Positions 16,243 to 22,855 of a stretch of DNA of 37,168 nucleotides are shown piece by piece. A program made the translations under genes and the position numbers. How positions within the stretch are numbered: the stretch's first letter is position 1; each line of letters starts with the position of its first letter. Origin of the DNA: Actinomycetota bacterium (lineage in GTDB: Bacteria; Actinomycetota; Nitriliruptoria; Euzebyales; JAHELV01); contig JAHWKT010000011.1 in NCBI GenBank assembly GCA_019347695.1, positions 1 through 37,168 on the forward strand, given 5' to 3'. Under the pieces are notes generated by a model. It did no database searches, was not told the origin of the DNA, and saw only the letters and a program-made list of their open reading frames with translations.

Positions 16243-17901
16243 CTACGCGTCGGCAGTCTCCTTCGCGGGCCGCCCACCGGGACCGCCGCGGCGGTACTCC
16301 TCCATGTGCGCTTCGCGCTCGTCAGGCGACATCTCGTTGAGCAGGACGTTCGGGCTCGGGAATGGGTACCCGCGCACGTCGTCGAGCGTCCACAGCTTCT
16401 TGGGATCGTCCAGATCCAGGTGCGGCTGCGGGACGAGTGTCTTGCCGTCGTCACGCACGTAGCCGAGATCGGTCATGATGTCGGCGAGATCCTCGTTGTG
16501 ATAGAGGGTCTCCCACTCGCGCTTACCGGTCAGTCGGCCCATCGAGGGCGTCTCGCGACCCTGGTAGGTCGGGCGGAACGCCACCGCGTCGGTCCAGTGA
16601 CAGGTCTCGGAGCAGTACGTACGCACTTGTCCGTCGACTTCGTCCATCACCGTGTCCTCACGGATGAGGCACGGCACCATGCACGACCAGCACCGGTGCG
16701 GGTACTGGTAGTCGACGTCCTCGAACGCGATCGGGCCGTGGCCGTTCGGGTGCCGGAGGCGGTTGTAGTTCTCCCACCACTTCCCGTACTTGTCATACCA
16801 GCCCGGGTACTTGTGCTCGAACCACTCGAAGTCCTCGTCGGTCATGCCGTCGATCCGCCAGTAGTTGGCTGGCCAACCGGTGGCGAAGAACTGCGCGACC
16901 TCGTGGACGTAGCCCTTGTTCCAGATGCGGTTCCATGCCTCCTCGACCAGGTCGTGCGGGATGACGAGCCCGTACTTCTCCAATGGCGCGAGGTAGCTGC
17001 GGTAGTAGTCGTCGTAGATCCAACGACGCCACATCTCGGCATAGCTCGGACGGTCCTTGCGCCGATCCTTGGTGCCGTACTCGATGAACGTGCCGATCGC
17101 GGCGTCGACGACCGCGTGATTGTTCCACCACGCGTACCGCAGGTCGCGCTCGAGCAGCTGACGGTTGTCCTCATTGGCCAGCGCCATCAGCAGGATCGAG
17201 TAGCCGTTCGAGATGTGTCGTGACTCGTCGGACTGCACCGAGTGGAACACCGTCGGCAACAGGTAGTCGCCGTTGGCCGCCGCCTCGGATGGCATGGCGA
17301 CGAACAGCGTGTTCGTGAACGCCGTCTCGGCCACGATGGTCAGGTAGATGTTGGCTGCGGTGAGCGCGTCACCGGTGATGAAGGCCTCGCCGAACTGACG
17401 GCCGATGGTGCCGGCGTAGCAGTTGGAGAAGCCCTTCTCGGTGAGGTCGAACCCGGCAGGATCGATGTAGTGGTTCATGTACAGGCGCTTGAGGTTCATC
17501 TGGATCGTCGAGTGGCGCACCTCGTCGATCATCTGGACCGCAAGCCCGTTGTGGATCTCAGGATTGGGCACCGCCCCGATCGCCAACGGCATGGCGCGTG
17601 CCGCAGAGATCTCGGGGAACGGGATGATCGACAGGAACAGCTTCTGCCACTCCATCCACCGCTCCTGCACCTGCCGGAACATGTTGCCCCGGATGGCACC
17701 GTCCATCGCGCCGTAGACGCGGTCGTCCTTCTCCTCCTCCATCGGGAAGTAGGACCTCAGAACCTGCTTGAGCGGGTCCTTCTTGGGTGCCTTCTCGAAG
17801 GTGTAGTCGGTCGTGTACTTGTCAGCTGGCGTGGCGTACTGCGGGTCCCACGACAGCTCTTGGATCTTCTCGTGTGATTTCTTCAGACTCTGACGGCCCA
17901 C
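16243..17901 (-). CDS. prmA: Propane monooxygenase hydroxylase large (alpha) subunit
   Basis: The catalytic subunit of a soluble diiron monooxygenase that hydroxylates small alkanes. Residues E97, E127, H130, E192, E226 and H229 form the two E-x-x-H halves of the diiron site with exactly the spacing of methane monooxygenase E114, E144, H147, E209, E243 and H246. The C-terminal region has four Cys in CWSCMVPC and YCSETC, a possible metal knot. I place the start at the GTG at 17901 (VGRQSLKK), because AAAGGAG lies 7 bases upstream and it matches the usual N-terminus of the family; an ATG at 17949 would add 16 residues. It strongly resembles the PrmA/MimA group (propane, also acetone or phenol substrates). 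Confidence 0.95.
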   Translation of the reverse strand: MGRQSLKKSHEKIQELSWDPQYATPADKYTTDYTFEKAPKKDPLKQVLRSYFPMEEEKDDRVYGAMDGAIRGNMFRQVQERWMEWQKLFLSIIPFPEISAARAMPLAIGAVPNPEIHNGLAVQMIDEVRHSTIQMNLKRLYMNHYIDPAGFDLTEKGFSNCYAGTIGRQFGEAFITGDALTAANIYLTIVAETAFTNTLFVAMPSEAAANGDYLLPTVFHSVQSDESRHISNGYSILLMALANEDNRQLLERDLRYAWWNNHAVVDAAIGTFIEYGTKDRRKDRPSYAEMWRRWIYDDYYRSYLAPLEKYGLVIPHDLVEEAWNRIWNKGYVHEVAQFFATGWPANYWRIDGMTDEDFEWFEHKYPGWYDKYGKWWENYNRLRHPNGHGPIAFEDVDYQYPHRCWSCMVPCLIREDTVMDEVDGQVRTYCSETCHWTDAVAFRPTYQGRETPSMGRLTGKREWETLYHNEDLADIMTDLGYVRDDGKTLVPQPHLDLDDPKKLWTLDDVRGYPFPSPNVLLNEMSPDEREAHMEEYRRGGPGGRPAKETADA

Positions 17902-18095
17902 GGATTGCTCCTTTCTGGGCCCCGATTTCCATCGCTTTCCATCGCTCATGCAGACCGCGATGGTGGGGAATCACCTGACAAACAGATTCGTTGTATGAAG
18001 GAATCATTCGCGGCCGACACTCTCACGCTGGCCGGTCATGTGCTCTTACGTCATACGAACGTCCCTCATGGCGCGTCGAGAACCTGTCATCACTG

Positions 18096-18123
18096 ATGCT
18101 AGGGAGATGTGACCGGGGATCAA
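18096..18123 (-). promoter_or_regulatory. Candidate sigma-70-type promoter of prmABCD-groEL
   Basis: On the minus strand TTGATC (18118-18123), a 16-base spacer and TAGCAT (18096-18101). It is the best match in the leader; transcription would begin near 18089. Confidence 0.45.
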
Positions 18124-18139
18124 GAAAATCGCAGATTCA

Positions 18140-18151
18140 GCAAATGGTGCA
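18140..18151 (+). promoter_or_regulatory. Candidate regulator site GCAAATGGTGCA upstream of prm promoter
   Basis: This 12-mer recurs with one mismatch (GCAAATGCTGCA) at 21994-22005, upstream of the iclR gene, in the same orientation. It lies 16 bases upstream of the predicted -35, a typical activator position. Binding by the IclR protein is a hypothesis. Confidence 0.35.
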
Positions 18152-18162
18152 CAACAGCACCA
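18145..18162. promoter_or_regulatory. Palindrome TGGTGC-N6-GCACCA upstream of the prm promoter
   Basis: Perfect 6-bp arms with a 6-base centre, overlapping the shared 12-base motif. The spacing suits a dimeric regulator site; it could also be a weak hairpin after the alcohol dehydrogenase gene. Confidence 0.45.
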
Positions 18163-18230
18163 ACGCAAAGGCACTACAACCGGACCCGGAGGTGGATCCA
18201 GGCCCGGCTGTGCTGGTGGGTGGTGTGTGC

Positions 18231-19268
18231 CTATGCCCCTTCTGGCACGAGGATCGCGCGTCCGCGGACCTTGCCGGCGTCGAGGTCGTGCAGGGCGTCC
18301 ACCGCCTGGTCGAGAGGGTACTGCTGGGTGTGCAGCGTGACCTTGCCCGCCTGGGCCAGCACCATGAGCTCGGCCAGGTCGTTGTACGTGCCGACGATGT
18401 TGCCGACGACGTTGCGCTCGGTTGAGATGACGTCCAGGGTCGGGATGCTGAGCTGCCCGCCGTAGCCGATCACGTAGTGGGACCCGTCTGGGGCGGTCAT
18501 GTTCCACCCGTCCATCTCGGCGCCCTGCTCGGCCACGAAGTCGAACACCACGGTGGCGCCGACACCGCCGGTCAGGTCCTTGACCGCCTCGACGTGGTCG
18601 CCGTCGGCCAGCACGGTCTCGTCCGCGCCCAGGTCCTCGGCCAGGGCGAGGGCCTCGGATTTGCGGTCGACCACCACGATCCGGGTAGCGGTCATGGCCG
18701 CCAGGCATTGGATGCCGATGTGCCCCAGCCCGCCGGCGCCCTGCACCACCGCCGTGGTGCCCGGGTACAGGAGGGGTAGCGCCTTGCGGACGGCATGGTA
18801 CGCGGTGATCCCGGCGTCGGCCAGGGCCGCCACCTCGGCGGGTTGGGTCGTGGGGTCGAGCTTGACGCAGGCGCGCGCCGTCGTGCGCATGTACTCGGCC
18901 ATGCCGCCGTCGTTGTTCGACAGCCCGGGGAAGAACCCCCCGGAGCAGTGCATGTCGTTGCCGGCGCGGCACGCCTGGCACAGCCCGCAGCTTGGCTGTG
19001 GGTGCAGGATCACCGTGTCGCCCGGGGCTACGTTCGTGACGCCGTCACCGACCTCGTGCACCCAGCCGGCGTTCTCGTGGCCGATGACGTACGGCAGCTC
19101 GGGCGCCATCGCCTCGGCCCACTGGCCCTCCAGGATGTGCAGGTCGGTGCGGCACACGCCGGCCCCGCCGACCTTGACGATCACGTCCAGGGGACCGCTG
19201 AGCTTGGGCTGGGCGATGTCGTCGATCTGGGGGTCGCGATGGTACTCGTGGACCCGCACGGCCTTCAT
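18231..19268 (-). CDS. adh: Zinc-dependent NAD(P) alcohol dehydrogenase
   Basis: A 345-aa medium-chain dehydrogenase. Catalytic zinc ligands are visible in GVCRTDLHILEG (Cys) and IGHENAG (His-Glu), and structural zinc Cys residues in CGLCQACRAGNDMHC. The Rossmann motif is GAGGLGHIG, followed by VVVDR; the Asp favours NAD. It resembles secondary-alcohol dehydrogenases, and in propane clusters such an enzyme oxidises 2-propanol to acetone or 1-propanol to propanal. The ATG overlaps the stop of the MIP18 gene by 4 bases. It ends the first part of the cluster, with the prm leader directly downstream. Confidence 0.92.
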   Translation of the reverse strand: MKAVRVHEYHRDPQIDDIAQPKLSGPLDVIVKVGGAGVCRTDLHILEGQWAEAMAPELPYVIGHENAGWVHEVGDGVTNVAPGDTVILHPQPSCGLCQACRAGNDMHCSGGFFPGLSNNDGGMAEYMRTTARACVKLDPTTQPAEVAALADAGITAYHAVRKALPLLYPGTTAVVQGAGGLGHIGIQCLAAMTATRIVVVDRKSEALALAEDLGADETVLADGDHVEAVKDLTGGVGATVVFDFVAEQGAEMDGWNMTAPDGSHYVIGYGGQLSIPTLDVISTERNVVGNIVGTYNDLAELMVLAQAGKVTLHTQQYPLDQAVDALHDLDAGKVRGRAILVPEGA

Positions 19269-19972
19269 CGGTTCTCCTCACCGAGTCCCGCGGACTCGTA
19301 GCGATGCCGCAGCATGCCACGGCAGATGCCTGTGTTGGCCTCCACGCCGACACGGGTGCTCTGCGCCCGGCGCAGGTACAGGGGCAGGTCGGTGACGCCG
19401 ACGGCGTCGCCGGTGGCCGGATCCACTACCAGCGGAGACGCGTCGTCCACCGGCAGGCCGAGCTCCGCCCGCCGGGCGCGCAGCCGCTCCCGGTCCGGCG
19501 ATGGGGGTACCTCGCCGAGGGTCATCGCCGACAGCGCAGAGGGCTCGGTCCCCTCGGCCAGCAGCGACCGGCAGACCACGTCCGTGCCGGCCAGGACGGC
19601 CTTGCGCACGAAGTCCGAGCGGAGCTGGTGCAGCTCGTCCTGCGCCTCGCCCGGGAAAGACCGGACGAACCCGGCCCGGCTCGCGACGCCGGCGTTGATC
19701 GCCTCGGAGGCAAAGTGCTCCTCGAGCACGATCTGCGCCGAACGCACGCCGTCCAGGGCGGACACCACGTCGTGGGCGTCCGCCACCATGAGGAAGGCGA
19801 AGTTGGGCGCGCAGAAGTAGGTCGGCAGCCGGAGCCGCACCTGCACGTCCCCTTCGGCCGAGACGGTGCACGACGACACGAACCCGAGCCGGGTGATCGG
19901 CTCGTCCAGCTCGGGGTCGCGCACCGCCTCGAGCGCGGCGAGGACGCGGTCCTGCGCGGACGCGAGGATCAT
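19265..19972 (-). CDS. Long MIP18/DUF59 protein of the prm cluster
   Basis: A 235-aa protein. Residues 1-100 are a MIP18/DUF59 domain (helix, DPELDEPITRLGFV, then the conserved Cys in PTYFCAPNFAF), the fold of SufT/PaaD-type metal-site assembly factors. The remaining 135 residues are an extension I do not recognise, predicted mainly helical in the middle, ending with a Cys-containing segment (GICRGMLRHRYE). Such a protein is a regular companion of prm/mim clusters and is probably needed to build the diiron centre or the reductase cluster; that is inference. It overlaps both neighbours by 4 bases (ATGA at each end), so amidohydrolase, MIP18 and adh are translationally coupled. Confidence 0.85.
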   Translation of the reverse strand: MILASAQDRVLAALEAVRDPELDEPITRLGFVSSCTVSAEGDVQVRLRLPTYFCAPNFAFLMVADAHDVVSALDGVRSAQIVLEEHFASEAINAGVASRAGFVRSFPGEAQDELHQLRSDFVRKAVLAGTDVVCRSLLAEGTEPSALSAMTLGEVPPSPDRERLRARRAELGLPVDDASPLVVDPATGDAVGVTDLPLYLRRAQSTRVGVEANTGICRGMLRHRYESAGLGEENR

Positions 19973-21021
19973 GCCCCCGAGACCAGCTCAGCGTCCTCAC
20001 TGGCCCCCGGAGTGCCCTGGTCCTCCGGAAGACGGCACTCCGCCGGTACCTCGATGCCGTACAGCTTGGCTGCGTTCAGCCCGAGCATCTTCTTCTTGGA
20101 CGCCGTGGTGATCCGCGGGTAGTCGGCAAAGGCCTCGGTGTCGGGGTAGTCCCAGTCCACGAAGCCCTCGATCTGCCACTTCGGTTCCCAGATGGCGTAG
20201 TCGCTGCCGAAGGTCATCTTGTCCTCGCCGACCCAGAACGCCAGCTCGCCCATGACCTTGGCGAAGAAGTTCGGCCGGGCGTGCATCAGCGCGCCGATGA
20301 CCACGGACAGGCCCGCGTAGACGTTCGGCTCCTGCGTCGCCATGTAGCAGAAGTCGTCGATTCGCGGGATCCCGGCGTGCTCCACGATGAAGTTGAGGTC
20401 CGGGAAGTCCGTGGCGGCGTGGTCGATGTCCGCGTGGTCGAAGGCGTCCTTGTCGAGGGGCCAGATCGTCGGGCCCTTGTGGACGTGGATGTTGACGACG
20501 CCAAGCTCCTGGCAAGCCTCCAGGTACTTGTAGGCCTCCGGGTCGGAGAGCTTCCAGCCACGCGAGTCCTGGCGCCATTCGGCCGTGTAGAGCTTGACGC
20601 CCTTGGACCCGTACGTCTCGACGTTGTGCCGCAGCTGTTTCAGGCCCTCCTCGCCGTCGCGTGGGTCCCACCGGGTGTTATAGATGAACTTGCCAGGGTG
20701 TCGCTGGCCCATCGTGGCATTGCGTTCGGTGGTGTTGAAGCCCTCCTTGTACCACTCCTTCAGGTAGGTGGGCTGGAACACCGCGACATCCACGTAGCCG
20801 TCCTCGAAGACATCCTTCATCAGGTCGTCCTCGCTGTACTTCATGAACTTCTCCATCGGCCAGTGGGTCTCCGGCGGTCCCAGGCCCATGTAGGCGTAGA
20901 AACACTCGATCCAGCCCTTGGCGTACTGCTCCGCACCTGGCACCCAGTTCTCCGAGGCGGCGTTCCAGTAATGCATGTGCGAGTCCACGATGAAGTAGCG
21001 GTCGCCGTTGTGTTCGTACAC
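19969..21021 (-). CDS. Amidohydrolase-2 family protein of the prm cluster
   Basis: A 350-aa TIM-barrel amidohydrolase 2 family protein, a steady companion of actinobacterial propane monooxygenase genes with no proven role. All metal-ligand motifs are intact: DSHMH (H15, H17), HVHKG, EHAGIP and FGSD. Catalysis (hydrolysis or decarboxylation) is therefore possible; alternatively it may help assemble or activate the hydroxylase. The GTG at 21021 has AAGGAAG 5 bases upstream and is preferred; a GTG at 21048 would add 9 residues. It follows iclR by 42 bases and overlaps the MIP18 gene. A divergent paralogue lies at 5399-6439. Confidence 0.9.
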   Translation of the reverse strand: MYEHNGDRYFIVDSHMHYWNAASENWVPGAEQYAKGWIECFYAYMGLGPPETHWPMEKFMKYSEDDLMKDVFEDGYVDVAVFQPTYLKEWYKEGFNTTERNATMGQRHPGKFIYNTRWDPRDGEEGLKQLRHNVETYGSKGVKLYTAEWRQDSRGWKLSDPEAYKYLEACQELGVVNIHVHKGPTIWPLDKDAFDHADIDHAATDFPDLNFIVEHAGIPRIDDFCYMATQEPNVYAGLSVVIGALMHARPNFFAKVMGELAFWVGEDKMTFGSDYAIWEPKWQIEGFVDWDYPDTEAFADYPRITTASKKKMLGLNAAKLYGIEVPAECRLPEDQGTPGASEDAELVSGA

Positions 21022-21063
21022 GTGTGCTTCCTTTCCAGACGGTGTCACATTGCCAGCCCGAGA

Positions 21064-21888
21064 TCAGTTCACTGCACGCAGCGGCGGACTATCCGGTACC
21101 CGGGGATTGCTCAGGTGTTCCCAGCTCGGGGCCCTGCCGTGATCGCCCGCCGCGCGGGCGTCGGCCATCACGATCGGGATCAGACGGCGGGAGGTCTCGT
21201 TGAACCGTGCGCGCGTGGTCGACAGCGCGAGCGAGCCACACAGCTGGCCGTCGCGGTCGAAGATGGGCGCGGCGATGCAGCAGAAGCCCTCCGCGAACTC
21301 CTCACGGTCGACAGCGACCCCTTGCTCGCGGACCTGCGCCAGTTCGGTCTCGAGGCCGTCGGCGTCGGTGATGGTGTTCGACGTGTAGGCCTGCAGCCCG
21401 TAGGCGTCGCGATAGCGCTCGACGCTATTGGGATCCATGTGCGCCAAGACGGTCTTTCCGACCGCCACGGCATGGGCCTGCCCGCCGATGTGTGGCTTGA
21501 GGCCTGGGACCTTGGGCAGGCCCTGACGTCCATGTGATTCGTGGATGACGAGGTGTTCGTCCTCGGCGATCGCCAGATAGGTCCGCTCGTTGGTGCGCGC
21601 GTACAGCTCCTCGACCGCGACATCGAGATCCTCCGGCGACAGCGCCGGTTGACGCGCAGGCGGTGCCATCGGTTCGACCAGCCGATACCCACCGTCGGCC
21701 GCGTCTCGGTGGGCGAAGCCCTCGTGGCACAGGCTGTTGAGCAGGTAGGTGGCGGTCGAGGTGCTCTTGCGGATCGTCTTGGCGACGTCCTCGGGTCTGA
21801 CGCCATCGGGAGCCTGGGCCATCATCTTGAGCACCTGCAACACGGCCCGTGCGGTCTTGAGTGTTCGCCCGGTGCTCTCGTGACCCAT
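21064..21888 (-). CDS. IclR-family transcriptional regulator
   Basis: A 274-aa regulator. Residues about 8-70 form the winged helix (ARAVLQVLKMM, then a recognition helix near STSTATYLLNSL), and residues about 85-255 the IclR effector-binding domain, with AVAVGKTVLAHMDP and GFCCIAAPIFDRDGQLCGSLAL as family landmarks. It heads the amidohydrolase-MIP18-adh run on the same strand and most likely controls this cluster in response to alkane, alcohol or ketone; the inducer is unknown. Its own upstream region shares a 12-base motif with the prm leader, which fits control of both promoters. Confidence 0.92.
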   Translation of the reverse strand: MGHESTGRTLKTARAVLQVLKMMAQAPDGVRPEDVAKTIRKSTSTATYLLNSLCHEGFAHRDAADGGYRLVEPMAPPARQPALSPEDLDVAVEELYARTNERTYLAIAEDEHLVIHESHGRQGLPKVPGLKPHIGGQAHAVAVGKTVLAHMDPNSVERYRDAYGLQAYTSNTITDADGLETELAQVREQGVAVDREEFAEGFCCIAAPIFDRDGQLCGSLALSTTRARFNETSRRLIPIVMADARAAGDHGRAPSWEHLSNPRVPDSPPLRAVN

Positions 21889-22222
21889 CAGGCTGCCCCC
21901 GGACGGCCGCCGGCGCGGCCTCGGCTCCGCTGTTCACACTCGGTACGAGGGTATGAGAGCGGTCAGAATTCAGTCCACAAAAAATGCGCGTCGGCAAATG
22001 CTGCATCCGCATCGAGGGCGACGACGCTGGCACGGCGCCGACGGCGGACATCACCGCCGCAGCTGCGTGGCGGGGCTAGCGTTGCAGCCGACGGCCATCG
22101 ACCACCAACGAGGATCATGCGGTTCGCCCGTGACTGGACCCGCGACCACATCCCGGCGTGTCACGGCTTCGCGCGCTGATCATGGGTGTCGTTCGAGACG
22201 CGCTGGGGCCGGTGGGCGACTG
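21889..22222. other. Divergent intergenic region upstream of iclR
   Basis: 334 bases between iclR and the site-2 protease gene. It contains an AT-rich patch at 21966-21986 and the motif GCAAATGCTGCA (21994-22005), with the palindrome ATGC-T-GCAT inside it. I cannot pick a convincing -35/-10 pair for iclR. Short open frames here do not look coding. Confidence 0.5.
21994..22005 (+). promoter_or_regulatory. Second copy of the candidate regulator motif, upstream of iclR
   Basis: GCAAATGCTGCA, 11 of 12 bases identical to the site at 18140-18151 and in the same orientation, about 105 bases upstream of the iclR start. It suggests a shared regulator, most simply IclR autoregulation. Confidence 0.35.
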
Positions 22223-22837
22223 ATGGACACCGTTGTCACCGTGGGGCTGGTGCTCCTTGTGCTGATGCCGTCGGTGATCCTGCACGAGGTCGCCCACGGG
22301 GCCGCGGCGTTGCGCTTCGGCGACGACACCGCACGACAGGCCGGCCGGTTGACCCTGAACCCCCTCGCCCACATCGACCCGTTCGGCACCGTCATCCTGC
22401 CGGCCCTGCTGGCGTTCACCACCGGTGCCGCGTTCGGGTACGCCAAGCCGGTGCCGGTGAATCCGTCCCGCATGCGCCGGCCACGCGACCACGGGCTGCT
22501 GGTCAGCCTCGCCGGTCCGGCGACCAACGTCGTCCTCGCGCTGATTGCCGCCGCGCTGCTGCGGGCGCTTGCGCCAGCGGACGACCCGTTCGTGCTCGAG
22601 ACGCTGTTCCGGTTCGGCGTCATCAACGTGATCCTGGCGGCGTTCAACCTGCTGCCGATCCCACCGTTGGATGGCTCCGCACTGGTCGAGCGCCTGCTGC
22701 CGCGAAGGTTGCTGCCGCAGTGGCGGACGATCCGCCAGTACTCGATGCCCGTGCTGCTGCTGATCGTGCTGCTGGTGCCGGGTGCGCTCGGCCGCGTCTT
22801 CGGCGTCGCCCAGCGCCTGTGGATCCACCTGCTGTGA
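22223..22837 (+). CDS. Site-2 protease family (M50) membrane metalloprotease
   Basis: A 204-aa intramembrane zinc protease of the short, PDZ-less M50 group. HEVAHG near residue 22 is the H-E-x-x-H zinc motif, and NLLPIPPLDGS near residue 145 supplies the third ligand (Asp) in the usual N-x-x-P-x-x-P-L-D-G context. Hydrophobic segments surround both. It would cleave membrane-embedded substrates; the target is unknown. Its end faces the E1 gene with an 18-base gap. Confidence 0.9.
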   Translation: MDTVVTVGLVLLVLMPSVILHEVAHGAAALRFGDDTARQAGRLTLNPLAHIDPFGTVILPALLAFTTGAAFGYAKPVPVNPSRMRRPRDHGLLVSLAGPATNVVLALIAAALLRALAPADDPFVLETLFRFGVINVILAAFNLLPIPPLDGSALVERLLPRRLLPQWRTIRQYSMPVLLLIVLLVPGALGRVFGVAQRLWIHLL

Positions 22838-22855
22838 CGGCCGAACCGCCAGGCG

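Larger units (their letters stand above)
17902..18230 (-). other. Leader and promoter region of the prm operon
   Basis: 329 bases between the alcohol dehydrogenase stop and prmA, less GC-rich than the genes around it. It holds a candidate promoter (18096-18123), a palindrome (18145-18162), a 12-base motif shared with the iclR upstream region, and a predicted 5' untranslated leader of about 190 bases. No convincing leader peptide was found; a 61-codon frame starting at 18007 runs into prmA out of frame and is not supported. Confidence 0.6.

Noticed and set aside
17822-18007. Leader peptide or upstream ORF in the prm leader
   Set aside because: It runs out of frame into prmA, has no Shine-Dalgarno, and its translation looks random.
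18140-18175. Sigma-54 promoter upstream of prmA
   Set aside because: The nearest match (minus strand, TGG to TGC) has a GG-GC interval one base too short and no further consensus.
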